Below, piece after piece: positions 21,261 through 33,099 of a DNA stretch of 64,000 bases. The translations under genes were made by a program, and so were the position numbers. Source of the stretch: Tetragonia tetragonoides (Eukaryota; Streptophyta; Magnoliopsida; Caryophyllales; Aizoaceae); the NCBI GenBank assembly GCA_038025085.1, contig CM076143.1, positions 12,237,001 to 12,301,000 of the forward strand, given 5' to 3'. Position 1 is the stretch's first letter, and every line of letters starts with the position of its first letter. The notes under the pieces were generated by a model. That model was not told where the DNA came from. It made no database searches and worked only from the letters and a program-made list of their open reading frames with translations.

Positions 21261-21909
21261 TGTTGGGCCTAGCGAGCCCGACATGGGGAAGCCTCGGGGT
21301 GACCCGGGATGACACGTATACGTGTGGGTGCAATGGATACATTGCGGAAGTGTTGCGTGACCAAAACAAGAAGTTGCATGGCCATGCAATAGGCGTTTGA
21401 AGCTACTGACATATGTGCCCGACCATGCGGTTTTACAAGGCACATATTGCCCGACCATGCGGACCAGTTCTTGGACCAAATTTGGCCGGTTTTGGCTACT
21501 GACGTTTTGGGCAAGTAATTTACTTGCTAGGCAATTTCATGATTTAGGAGTCTAGCTTATTTATTCCTAATAAATATGATATTGTATTAGGAGATAAATA
21601 TTTAGAGTTTCTATGTTATGTAAATTGTAATATTCTACATCTGGTTTCCTAGTTGAACTAGATTACTAGGGTTCCTCTTGTGTCTCTAAATACAAGGCTA
21701 GACCAAGAGGTAGAGATAGAGCTTGAAAGGCTAGTTGAGTGCTCTTGAGATAAACACAAAGGGTTCCTAGTGTGTGGGTTGTGAGTGAGAGTTCTATTAA
21801 TCGTTGATTGAATATAATTCTCCCGAGGTTTTTCCCTTGTTGGGTTTTCCTCGTTAAACTTGTGTTTGTCATTATTGTTTTCTCGTATTAGTTTCCGAAT
21901 TCCCCAACA
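21261..21909 (+). repeat. 3' LTR of the gag-protease copia element
   Basis: A 649-bp LTR matching the 5' LTR over most of its length. The TATA box region reads TCTCTAAATA here instead of TCTATAAATA, and the following about 80 bp (21700-21775) is replaced by different text. Confidence 0.93.
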
Positions 21910-21988
21910 AAGAGTTTAACAAGTTTTGGCACCCGGGCGATCCATTGGGGTTAATCTTTCATTTAGGTATTCCACCATTGCTTGTAGT

Positions 21989-22613
21989 TAGGCCTGTCAA
22001 TTTTCGACCCGACCCGACCCATTTTTTCAGGGTCATGGCACTGATTTTCTGACTCGGAACCCGATTTGACCCGGACCCTATTAATCCGGTGTTTTTTGGG
22101 TAAAACCCGACCCGTTTGACCCAAAAAATAGAACAATTTGTAATTATAAACAAAAAGTTCGACTAAGATATCTTAAAAAAAATAAAACCATTTTTTTATT
22201 ATTTATGTTTTAGTAACTTTTTCTCTACCTCTTTTGTTCTTTTAAAATAAGAAATTTTGCTTTTAGCTACGCTAAAATGGACGGAAATATAAAGTACAAC
22301 TTATCGAATAATCAAAAAAATATAAAGAATATCGTATAGTCGTATATACATACCAAAATGTGAAAATATATACGTACGTAGTTAATACAAGTTATAAGTT
22401 GGCAAAATATACAATTTGAAAGCATAAATTGACTATATACTTAATGAAGTTTTTTTTTTATTGGGTCCCTCGACCCGGTGGGTCGACCCGAAACCGACAA
22501 TACTGGGTCAGGGTTGAGCATTTCTCAACCCGAACCCGAAATGACTCGACCCGCTAGTGACCCTAACCCGACATGACCCGAACCCGACCCGTCCGACCCA
22601 ATTGACAGGTCTA
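21989..22613. mobile_element. hAT-like non-autonomous element with 8-bp target duplication
   Basis: Terminal inverted repeats TAGGCCTGTCAATT and AATTGACAGGTCTA (13 of 14 match) are flanked by CTTGTAGT at 21981-21988 and 22614-22621. GC-rich subterminal parts are full of GACCCG/CGGGTC units on both sides of an AT-rich middle. These are standard hAT MITE features. No transposase is present. Confidence 0.88.
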
Positions 22614-22621
22614 CTTGTAGT

Positions 22622-24112
22622 AGGTATTTTATTTAAGATTTAGGAATGAATAATTTGTCGAACTTCATTTGTTCGTAATATAAATAGGCAGAGAACATAA
22701 AAGTTCACTCCAATAACTCCACAACGTGTTTATAGATGGTGACTTAAAAATGGACTACTTAAAGTGAGGTCATGACTAAGTAAATATTAAGATGTAAATC
22801 TATATCTTTTTATTTGAACTTCTAATTCACTGCCAACGTATTGGTAGATTGACAGGTAACGAATGGAACTATAACACATGGTAAGGGTCATATCTGCGCG
22901 ACATGGTAAATGTGAATTATGTAGTGACTAAAAAGATAGCAGTGACCTCATAGGAGTGCCACATGGCAAGGGTAATACCACATGGTTAGACTGTATTAGG
23001 TGACATCGTAAAGATAGGAGAGACCTCATAAGAGTGCCATATGGCGAGATTCGTAAGGCTGCACTGTGTTTTTGTATTTAGTATAGAAGATAGATAATAG
23101 ATAATAATTTTTTAAATAAAAAATAAAAATAATTTTTTTTTTAAATCACCTTCTATTTTTTGTAATTCAAATATAGCCACCCTAAATGTCTTGTGCATTT
23201 AGCTTCTATCAAAGATTATAGGACATATATATATCATTTTGAAGTATTTTTGGAATCCAATCCGATGAGGCGTAAAAATTATAATTTTTTGAGTTATGTA
23301 TATAACTAAAGTTATTTTATATTGTAATTTGAAAAAATAGTAATAAATATACAACTAATGATAAGGCATTAATGACTGACACTTGGATGATGTGTTATGC
23401 TATGTGGCAAACCTTGTGCTTATGTGTCATTTACATGGCATTCTCACATGAACATGGTCCTCCTAGTTGGCGTCCTATGTGTCATTACCAAGTAAGTCTT
23501 GAAAGGGTCGCACTGTGTTTTAATAGTAAGGTAAGATTCATTTAACACCATTCAACTCTATCTTTACGTTATCCCTTTCCTCATTTTCATGTACTAAGTA
23601 ATATTTGAAGATTCTTAGTAAGCAAGGTTCTCTTTTAGTTGTACTCCGCAAGTTTCACGTAAATTTCATTTCGCAAAATAAGTTTGTTACGTTCTACTTT
23701 ATAAGGTCAATGCTCCGAGGCATATGACGCAGTGGCATAGAGAGAATCTGTAAAAACAACATAGAAAATAAAAAAGTCTTAGGTCCAATTTCTGACTCTG
23801 CATCGCACATTTATAACAATGAGGAAAGATTTCAGTGGTATTTCCCGATTAGGTATGGTGACATATTGGTAAGATATCCCAGGCCAATATGTCAATCACA
23901 TTAATTTCACAAGTGTTACTATGATTCAATATGACTTTGTGAGGTTCCCTTATGTCGATACTTGATAATTGCTATTAACATGGAGTTGCGAAGACATCTT
24001 CTTATTAATTGGGTACTTCTTGGTTATTTACTACTTCATTTGCATATTTAACGCTCAATAATTTATACGGAGTAATGTTGTTAGAACTATATATATATCT
24101 ATAATTTGTGTT
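22622..24112. other. Intergenic, AT-rich, short degenerate duplications
   Basis: A unit with GACCTCATAGGAGTGCCACATGGC recurs in altered form at about 22940 and 23020, and the phrase CACTGTGTTTT recurs at about 23062 and 23510. No gene was recognised. Confidence 0.4.
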
Positions 24113-24185
24113 TTTTTTGAGTTCAGATGGGGCATAAGAGGATTCGAACCTGGACCATTAGGCAAGCCTAGACATCTTTGCTTTG
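24113..24185 (-). mobile_element. Possible SINE fragment, minus strand
   Basis: A perfect B box GGTTCGAATCC on the minus strand is followed by a short A-rich tail (T run at 24112-24119). No clear A box or target duplication was seen. Confidence 0.3.
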
Positions 24186-25860
24186 CTATTGTAGTTATTT
24201 TAAAATTAAGCTAAGGACCTTGCTTGATTAGACACGTAAATGTTAGCCGTTAGCACTTGCCTATATACATTGGCATGTATAAACTATAGAGAAGTAGTAA
24301 CCGTGTCCCAACTGCCAACTGTTGTTCTCATTATCAAGGAATTGAAACATTCCAAGGCCAAATGATTTTATCCAAAACTCAACCACGCTAAATAGTTGGC
24401 GCGCGACTTGGCCTTTCTTCTAATCTTGACCATTTAAGTTTATCCCTCCATGGACCTCAAGATTACTCAGTCACTAATTTTTAATTCCGTGCTTTGCAGG
24501 GACTCGTGTATATTTTGTAAATTATTTTGAAATATTTTTCCTTCTTCATATATACAGAGTATTACTTTTTAATTATCTCAACCAAAGTACTTATGTATAT
24601 GATATATTATTCTCAGCCAAAGTTGATAATTGTATATGATGTATTATTGGTTGGTCATTTGTGGAATGACCAATGGAAAACATGCGCCGAACAAAAATAA
24701 ATATGTTATACTCCTATGTGGAAAACCTATATAATTAAATTAAAAGTAATAAAATATGCACCAATATATGAATAAATATATAAAATCATGACCTCGCTGT
24801 GTCGGGATTAACTATTGGAGCAATTGGTTTGATTAGTGCAACTTTATTATGAGGTACATTAGATTTCAGGTTTGAATCCTAACCCTTCTCTACACATATA
24901 ATAAATGAATTGTAGTTAATCAAAATTTAGGTTCTAATGCCTAAATTCGTTAATAATGTCAATTAATCAATCTAAATATCTACATGTATCCATAACAGCA
25001 TTCTCTTATAATTTTAAAGATATTTATTTTAGGACTTAACATAATAGCTTTGAGTCACCGAACGAATTTATTTCTGATCACAGTGCTTTTTGGCACTTTG
25101 TACAAATTGAATTATTATTATTGTTTTATGTTTTATTAAAGAAATAAATCTCTTTTGTAATGCTCCAATAAACTAATCAATAATGTTCGGAGATATTATT
25201 GCTAATAAAGTTTTATTACCAAAGTTTCTAATGTAATGCTTCAACTATATACTAATAATAAAGTTCTACAAGTCACAATGAGACGAGTTTTTATTTCTTA
25301 TAGTATAATAAGGGTGACTTATATATGATAATTAGAACGATTAGGTGTGATATTGGAACAACCTAAAAATTTAGGTGTGATATTAGATAAATAAAAGATT
25401 AGAATTCATTTTCTTATAAGAGGCATAAGACCAATACAACATAACAAATGTAGTGTGAGATCAAACCAGACAATGAGTGTGTAAATATAATGTATTCTTT
25501 AAGATAGGATTGAATTTGAACGAAATTGAACTCAATATTACTGAATCAAATTGAGCTTAATTGTAATATGTAAGGAAAAAAGAAGCTGAACACTATCAGT
25601 ATACCAATAAATCTTAATCTTTAACCATTAAACTGAATTGTTAACACTTCTGGTGAATACCTCATGAACAGCTATTGGCCATTATGAAATAATAACAATA
25701 ATTTTTAATTATATAAGAAGTAAGTGTATTTAATAATTCAAAACACTCAACAACAAGAGGAAAATTTTTTTGGTTGCATGCAAGAAAAGTAAAAAAAAAA
25801 AAGAAAAAAAAGAGAGCAAATAGAATGTTTCCATGTGTGTATTAACCAATCGGCCATGTG
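24186..25860. other. Intergenic upstream of the caleosin gene
   Basis: AT-rich. At 24800-24885 a B-box-like CAGGTTTGAATCC with an A-box-like GGAGCAATTGGTTTGATTAG about 55 bp before it suggests a decayed tRNA-derived SINE on the plus strand. Nothing else was recognised. Confidence 0.35.
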
Positions 25861-25870
25861 TAATACTTTC

Positions 25871-25911
25871 CATGCATTTAGGTGCTACTAATTGTCTATG
25901 TTCTCCACGTG
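25871..25911 (+). promoter_or_regulatory. RY motif and G-box/ABRE upstream of the caleosin gene
   Basis: CATGCAT (25871-25877, RY element) and CACGTG (25906-25911, core of ABRE/G-box) lie 120-160 bp before the ATG. RY elements bind B3 factors such as ABI3/FUS3, and G-boxes bind ABI5-type bZIPs in seed genes; this is established knowledge. Their role here is inferred from position. Confidence 0.5.
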
Positions 25912-26031
25912 TACTTTTGGCGAAGACGTAGCCTTTTCTTTTGATCTCATATACTCCATTTCCTTGTTCATTGCTTTGTATAGGAGAGAGAAAAAAATTA
26001 AAGAGTTCTGTAAACTAGAGAGAAAAGAGAG

Positions 26032-29000
26032 ATGGGTGAAGCATCAAAAGAAACAGCAATGGCAACCGTTGCACAGAAGGCACCGGTTACTGCTGAGAGG
26101 CCTGTTAGAAGTGATTTAGAGACCAAACTTCCTAAGCCCTGTAATTATCTTACTCTAGTACCTTTTTATTTTAAAATTTTATTGTTTTCCTAATGCTTAA
26201 ATATATCGATATTGCACTACTGCCTGATTTTTGGAGCTTTATCATAAAATTTATTGCTTTCTGATTCATTGTCACATAAAAGTTGATAATTGAATCCTTG
26301 ACGATGAATCGTAGTACTGATTTTATTTTTATGAATTCATCAGTAAGGACTCTTTTAATTTTTATCTCGGTATGGAGTAGGGACTTCTGTTACGTTGTGA
26401 TATTACTTAGTTTGGGACTTCTAAAATATTTTAGACTTTGAGAAGAAGATTGTGGCATGTGGGCCTAATCAAAGTGAGATCAATGTGTCATTTCTTCACG
26501 TTCGAAAGAAAGAAAATAAAAAACTACGAGTAATACAAAAACAAAAATTGTCTTATGAGGTGACCTCATACACGAATTATCACTTTTTTGTCGGTTGGCA
26601 GTGGTACACGAGAGTACAGGCGTCGCTCTTTTTTTGGTAATTATTTTATCAGTTTTATAAAGTATATATATTGTGAAGCTATTTTATATCATAATAGTTT
26701 TGGTATGACTTTTTTCTATTACCTTGTAGATTGTTGGTTCAAATCTTGAGAGTAACTACTTTCTAACTATTTTTCTTTTATAATTCTCCCCCTCTTCCAT
26801 AATGATCTAATACGTACCTTTTTTTAATTTTATACATAATATATATTTTATTTTTTTATATTATCTTTTTTTTTTTAAAGTTTATACATCAAATGTGTAT
26901 TATTGACCACTGTCGGTTGCTATTTTTTTTTCTTCCTCTCACAGATATCATACCTTGTATATGATCAAACCGCCTCGTATGTCATATGGGTTTTTGTGAA
27001 AACCACAACGTTTGTGTTATAGGCTATGATCGACGTTTATACATTCGCTAACAAATCCTTATTAATTCAACTAGTTTACGTCTAATGCAAGAGTATATAT
27101 ATTTTAGTGTTCTCATCAATGAAAATTTGTACGAGACCGTCGTCTCATGGACCATGGTGAGACGGAATCAATTTTCATAGACACAAGAGGTCAATAATTT
27201 TTTGCACATAAAATTTATACTCTATAAGACAGTCTCACTATGAAATGATAATATAATAACAAAAATTACATTTTAAATAGAAAGTGGTACTTCTATCGGT
27301 CTTATCATGTATAAAATCTTCTGATATTTCAGATTAGTCGTCTCATAAAATGCTACCAACATTTAGAGATTTTCAATGCTATGTCATAACTCAAAAATCC
27401 TCCACTTCTATAAATCTCGTTCTCTTTGCTATAAATCTCTTAGAAGGTTTGTTGCCCCTACCACATCATAATTTAATAATTACATTTGTGCGAAATTAGT
27501 TATTGCAACGGTGAGGTTTTTTAGGTTCCTTACTGTGTCAAGGATCTTGCAAGTGTTCCTCCCCCTCCCAAAAGTTTCATAATTCATAAACATCTTACAT
27601 TGAAGATGCTCTAAACTTGTCTCACATAATACGACTCTTTCAACCGTGTCCGATTACTATTATTTTTATTATATCATATTGAATATTTAGAATACGTGAA
27701 GTTAGTTGCTTCATGCCTCGTACTTTAATTTACTTTAGCAATGTGGATGATCTTTTAAGTTGGGTTCGTAAGAGAGCCTCTTTTTGAAATACACATCAAA
27801 AGACTATGTTATACTAACTCTTAAACAGAATATAAAAATTCATATAAGACGGATTTTAACCTCCGGCTTATGTATTAGTATTTAGTAAGTACGATTTTCA
27901 AAGACTTCGATAACGTAGTAATGATCTTTTCTAACAAATTTGTTCTGTTTTATTCATGTTGGTTTTGGATTAGACTTGCCGCGAGCAACTATAGCACCTG
28001 ATACAGACAATGTCAATGGCACATTTAATCACAAACATCACGACATGTCTGTGATGCAGCAACATGTTGCCTTTTTTGATCAAGATGGTGATGGTATTAT
28101 TTACCCCCTCGAGACCTTTAGAGGTATTAATTGCCAATATAATTGTTTCCTATGGGAATGTACAATGATACTCCATATATTTGATTTATATATTTGGACT
28201 GTCACAATCATTAGTAATAAGATTGATTCATTAATTTGTAGTATGATGTGTTACTTTTGTAGGTTTCCGCAACCTTGGTTTTAATCTTATAGCTTCTTTC
28301 ACTTTCATGGTTCTTGTTCATATGAGCATGAGTTATGCTACATCCCCAGTGAGTATTTTCTTTAATTTTACCTTGTTTTATATTTTGGCTTGTTATATAA
28401 TTTTTGGTAATAAATGAAGATTGAAGACTTTCTATTCCATCTAATAAAACTGTTGAGCTCTTTTTTGCTAATAAAACTGTTGAGCTTGTATTGAACTCCA
28501 TGGTATAAACTCTTTTTTCACCCCTTTACAGTCATGGCTGCCTTCACTTTTCTTACCTATATATATTCAAAATATACACAAGGCTAAGCATGGGAGTGAT
28601 TCAGCAACCTATGACACGGAGGGCAGGTAAGACTTTGATTAATTTTATATGTACGTAGTATTTCACTTATCAGACTGTTTAATTTTATGGTGAGACAATC
28701 ACAAGTAACACTTTTCATTCGAAATGTAACATTCTCTTGATACGTTTTAGGTATTCAAAATTAACACTTCTCGATTAAAATGTAACATTTCTCGATTCAA
28801 ATGTAACACTAGTCTCACGGTGAGACTGTCTCATAGAGTATATGTTTTATGAAATTCCGGGTATTGTAGATTTATTCCAGCGAATTTGGAGAATATGTTC
28901 AGCAAGTACGCTCGCACTGTGCCCGACAAGCTCACACTGAAAGAAATCTGGAAGATGACCCAAGGGAGTCGCAATGCATTTGATTTCTTTGGCTGGTTTG

Positions 29001-29264
29001 CTCTTAACTTTGATCTTCAATTCTTGGTGCTTTTCCTTAAGTGCCAAACTGCCAACATGTAACTTGCATAACTATTTGTTTTTGTGTTGTTTTGCTTGTG
29101 TGCTTAACAGGATTGCTAGCCGGCTAGAATGGGGAGTTTTGTATATCCTGGCCAAAGATGATGAAGGCTATTTGTCTAAAGAATCAGTAAGGCGTTGCTT
29201 TGATGGGAGTTTGTTTGAGTATTGTGCAAAGATGCAAAAGGGTGCCACTAAGAAGACGGCTTAA
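26032..29264 (+). CDS. Caleosin / peroxygenase
   Basis: Exons: 26032-26140, 27974-28123, 28263-28348, 28532-28626, 28870-28995, 29111-29264. All joins are GT-AG; 720 nt gives 239 residues. Caleosins sit on oil bodies or ER membrane and, as haem peroxygenases, use fatty-acid hydroperoxides. Seen here: a single EF-hand loop, D72-E83 ([12 protein letters not shown]), with all ligands intact; a hydrophobic segment at about 93-112; a proline-rich turn at 115-124 ([10 protein letters not shown]) corresponding to the proline knot; and H67 and H131/H135 as candidate haem-binding histidines. The length matches the family. The start fits [15 protein letters not shown], and the C-terminus ends KKTA. Intron 1 is 1.8 kb; the intron between exons 4 and 5 contains a fragment with GGTGAGAC/GTCTCA inverted text (28684-28840). 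RY and ABRE motifs upstream suggest a seed- or ABA-expressed type. Confidence 0.94.
27121..27240. repeat. GTGAGAC/GTCTCAT repeat fragment in caleosin intron 1
   Basis: Text such as CGAGACCGTCGTCTCATGG and TATAAGACAGTCTCACTATG recurs here, at 28684-28840 and, weakly, near 17730. It looks like a dispersed small inverted-repeat element, but borders were not found. Confidence 0.35.
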
Positions 29265-30218
29265 TTGAGTTGGTTACGTGTTGAGCGATTCCCTAACAAC
29301 ATTTTTATTGTTTTTGGTAAAATGGTGGTGATAGGCTTTCAATGTACATTCGTTTTACTTTTGAAGTTTTTAGTGTCCAAAGAATTCCAAAGAGGAGGTG
29401 AGGGGGGAGGGACTATTAGGATTTGATCCTTAATGGGTTGGTAGATCTATTGGGACTCTTTTCACTGGACTTCGTCTGGTTTTGAATGAGATGAATCATT
29501 TAAGGTTATTTAGTGGATAGATTATTACATGGTTCAGATCAATGCGTTTAGCCCTTAAAAAATATGAGACGCTTACCTAGATTTAGCCCCAAAACATTGG
29601 TAATTGTAAGAGGTAAGAGCATAATTTGGAAGTATGTTTGAGAAAAATGATTTATTGAAAATGGTGAGATTCAAATGCTACCTTTACTTTCATGTGTTTT
29701 TATCAAGGCTAACGGTTTTTATCCATGTTCATACACTTATTGTGTGTTCTGTTCTACTTACTTGATCAGTAGTTTAATTTAGTTTGTTATGGTTCACAAA
29801 TTGGTATTCATGCCAGTTTAATTTAATTTAGTCTTTTTTCATTCTAGTGAAAGAGATTATACTCGTAGATGCTAAATAAAATTGTGCTTTCAGTTCTTGA
29901 AAATTATGAGTAATTTGGTTCCCTTGGTTGTCAAGGTTTTTCAAATTGTGCTTCATTTGGGATTCAACATGATCTTGTTGGATTTTTCCTTGATTAGTGA
30001 TGAACTTGTCACTCGTTAGCTATTCGATCCACTTTATTTATTCGTAAAATAGGGTATGCTATTACTTTTTTTAAACTGAACCAAACTGAAAATAGTTGAA
30101 CTAAAATAAAATGAATAGTAATTTATGAAAGAAAAAGAACGTAGATCATTGAAATAAATTGAACTAATTATTGAGTAAGAGGGAAATATCACACCATAAC
30201 TAGTACATTATATGCAAG
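29265..30218. other. 3' flank of the caleosin gene and intergenic DNA
   Basis: The presumed 3' UTR, then AT-rich sequence with no recognised gene. Confidence 0.4.
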
Positions 30219-30226
30219 TAGAGATG

Positions 30227-30569
30227 TAAATTAAACGAGCTAGAGCACGCGTGAGCTGCTCGAGAACGTAGTCAGTCAAAGCTCGTTCGATAATAAACCA
30301 ACAGAACGAGCAGGAGCACTAATTTATTAAATACTTGTTACCAAATGAGTCAAGTATATGAACCCAATGCTCGGCTCATTACTATTATAGGTTATAATAC
30401 CTAACATACTAGTGTATTCGTGAGCTGCTTGTGAACATACTCGGTCAAAGTCCGATCAAAGTTTGCTCGACAATAAATGAGACGATCATAAACACAAATT
30501 TAATACTCGTTTAACAAACGAGCCGAATATGAACACAAAAATACTCGACTCGCTCGTTTACGCCTCATA
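30227..30569. mobile_element. hAT-like MITE rich in GCTCGTT
   Basis: Inverted ends contain TAAACGAGC (left TAAATTAAACGAGC, right GCTCGTTTACGCC). An imperfect 8-bp duplication flanks it: TAGAGATG (30219-30226) and TTGAGATG (30570-30577). Internal CTCGTTC/GAGCTGCT units resemble hAT subterminal motifs. Confidence 0.6.
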
Positions 30570-30992
30570 TTGAGATGTAGCCTAATCCAACCTACTGAGA
30601 GAATGTCACACGAAAATGGAAAATGGAATTTGTAACCTGGGTTGTCTTTATATTTTTATTTTGGTGAGCGATGTCTTGTGTGATATTTTTATTCTTGTAG
30701 TTCCATAAAGATATGAGATTATGTAATTCTGTCAAACTTTATGATTTTTGGAAATGGAGACATTTTGTAAATGGATACATAACCACGACTCGCAAGTCAC
30801 AAGTACCAAGCTCAGAATATTATCAAGCAGAAATAGATATTAGCCACTTGTACATAAAAATACAAAAAATTGTATATAATGATCTTATCACAACTTTAAG
30901 TAAGGCGAGAGAAGAGGGTCACCTTTTTGTGAAATAAGGTTCATTGTTTATAATAAATATCTCCTACAATTTTATAAAATGATCCCATTTTA

Positions 30993-31176
30993 GGGCTCAA
31001 TCTTTTCAACTGGTAACTGGTGGCTGGTAATTGGGAGAAATTGGGCAAAACTGGTAAAAACTGGAAAGTCTAACTGGTAACTGGGAGAAACTGGTGAAAA
31101 TTGGGAAAAACTAGGTCAAATTGGAAGAAACTGGGAAAAACTGGGAGAAACTGAAAATTTTGTATATTTGATTATT

Positions 31177-31273
<97 letters not shown>

Positions 31274-31493
31274 AATAAAATAAAATAAAAATATTAATAA
31301 TAACATTAATTATTACATTAACAATAACAATAGAAATAAAATATTAATAAAGATATAATAATAATAATAATTATAATTATAATTATAATTATAATTATAA
31401 TTATAATTATAATTATAATTATAATAATTATATTATTATTATTAAATTTTATTAATAATATTTTTATTAATAATATTTAGTTTATTAGTGTAC

Positions 31494-31541
<48 letters not shown>

Positions 31542-31888
31542 ATTATTAATATTATTATTATTATTAATATTATTATTATTATGACTTTTATTCTTGTTTA
31601 AATACAAAGTCAATGTATTTATTTATTTTCATATTTTGATTAAATATATTGTATATTTAATTATTATGTTTAATATGCCAAATTATCAAAATGGAAAAAA
31701 CTGGACAAAACTGGGTCAAACTGGGCAAAATTGGGGAAAACTAGGCAAAACTGGGAGAAACTGTATTTTGTAACTGGTAACTGGTGAAAACTGGGATAAA
31801 CTGTATTTTGTAACTGGTAACTGGTGAAAACTGAGTAAAACTGAAAAAAACTGGACAAAATTAAAAACCAGTCAAAAAGAACATGCCC
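30993..31888. mobile_element. Tourist-like MITE, copy E, with ACTGGGAAA interior and expanded microsatellites
   Basis: The element begins with GGGCTCAATCTTTT and ends AAAAAGAACATGCCC. The outermost GGGC and GCCC are inverted, and TTA flanks both sides (30990-30992 and 31889-31891). The interior is degenerate AACTGGTAACTGGGAGA units on both sides of about 420 bp of TAA, ATT and AATTAT repeats (31178-31582). The interior differs from the other family members, but the right terminus is the same as theirs. Confidence 0.65.
31178..31582. repeat. Compound TAA/ATT/AATTAT microsatellite
   Basis: (TAA)n at 31178-31247 runs directly into (ATT)n at 31248-31271. An (AATTAT)n run occurs at about 31369-31424, and a further (ATT)n run at 31497-31582. 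The halves are self-complementary. Confidence 0.92.
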
Positions 31889-32437
31889 TTAATGGTAAGA
31901 AAAAGAAGGGAACACTTTTTTTAATTTAAAAAATAGTCTTTTATTCTGAAAAAATGTCCCATATTTCTATAAAGGTTATTCGACGATCTTCCAGTTTTCG
32001 TGTTGAAATTTGAAAGTATATATAAAATGAACTTAAAATATGAGAAATTTGAGAAGATTATTTAAAAAAAAAAGGAAAAAAAAAAACGCCAATAAGAACC
32101 CAAAAGGGACTACTAAAATGCCCATGAAAAGAGGAAGAGGTGGGAGCATACGTGATAATCGGTAAGTAACCCACTCTTATGAGTTATAATCCAGTGATTA
32201 TGGGTTTAAATCTTTATCTATGTAGGAAGATTAAAACATCCTCTCCCTTTCTTTACAGGGAGGATCTCCTCCTCGAGTTGAGATCCACTCCTTTGTTTGC
32301 ATTCTTTTCCTAAATGTAGGGTTAGATGCCCTTCTCTTAATTTGTCGCTTTGAACTTATTTAATTCAAAATACGAGTAGAATAAGATTTCACCCTTCATT
32401 TAGAAAATAAAAGCCTACATTTCTTTTTGGAAATGAT

Positions 32438-32705
32438 GGTCCGTTCTTTAGAGCTGAACTTACAAGAGCTGAACTGGATTCAACACCACTGAACTAAATT
32501 CAACACCACTGAACTGGACACCACTGAACTGAACTGAACACCACTGAATTGAATTTAACACAACTTGATATGTGAGACAAAAAATATGTTTATGAACTCA
32601 GCACCATTGAACTGAACTGAAAATTACTGAATTGACACCTAAACTAAAAATTACTAAATTAACACCTGAATTAAACTGACCGTGTAAGCTCTATAGAACG
32701 CACCC
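32438..32705. mobile_element. Tourist-like MITE, copy D (decayed)
   Basis: The left end GGTCCGTTCTTTA and the right end TATAGAACGCACCC are inverted versions of each other with mismatches. The interior is CACCACTGAACTGAACT repeats as in copies A and B. Only the right TAA flank fits the expected triplet. Confidence 0.5.
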
Positions 32706-32834
32706 TAAATAGGATCCAAACTCATTCTCCTCTACTTGAATCTGTTAACCTTTTAAAGATAAGTTCACTTGCCGTCTTACTTGATACATGTGATTTGCGG
32801 ACTATCACAATTTACATGCCTCATTGTAAGAACT

Positions 32835-33091
32835 AGCGCGGTTCACCGGTTCAGACCGGACCGGATTGTGACCGATCTTGGACCGGCCCGGACTGGTTTT
32901 TTTAGAAAAAGCCCATGATCATTTTTTTTAGTATGTAGCATTAATTCGCCATCCGGTCCAGATCGGACCGATTTTTAGACTGGACCGAACCGGACCGAAA
33001 CCCGATTTAACCGCTCTAAAAATAGATCTGGTCTCAGCCAGATCGGTCCGGTCTAAAAATCCTGTCCGGACCGGAACATGAACAGCCCTGA
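32835..33091. mobile_element. hAT-like MITE, GGACCGG-rich
   Basis: The 8-bp duplication TAAGAACT flanks it (32827-32834 and 33092-33099). The right end, read inverted, is TCAGGGCTGTTCATG, close to the common CAGGGCTGTTC terminus of plant hAT MITEs; the left end AGCGCGGTTCACC is a degraded counterpart. The subterminal regions are full of CGGACCGG. Confidence 0.8.
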
Positions 33092-33099
33092 TAAGAACT

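Larger units (their letters stand above)
19310..21909 (+). mobile_element. Complete non-autonomous copia element (gag-protease only) with two LTRs
   Basis: Both LTRs run from TGTTGGGCC to CCCCAACA, and the element is flanked by the 5-bp target duplication AAGAG (19305-19309 and 21910-21914). The primer-binding site TGGTATCAGAGC is at 19957-19968, and a polypurine tract (GGGGAGG) precedes the 3' LTR at about 21252-21258. The interior of about 1.3 kb holds gag, CCHC knuckle, protease and the start of GAG-pre-integrase, and then goes straight to the polypurine tract. Integrase, reverse transcriptase and RNase H are absent, so movement would need enzymes from a relative. Confidence 0.95.

Noticed and set aside
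27940..28284. A 114-codon open frame starting before caleosin exon 2
   Set aside because: It runs through exon 2 with both flanking introns; the EF-hand part belongs to the spliced gene.
30713..30937. A 74-codon plus-strand frame
   Set aside because: No motif, no homology that I recognise, and AT-rich surroundings between MITEs.
31000..31880. A CRISPR-like or satellite array made of AACTGGGAAA units
   Set aside because: Units are irregular and lack spacers; TTA flanks and inverted GGGC/GCCC ends make it a mobile element interior.
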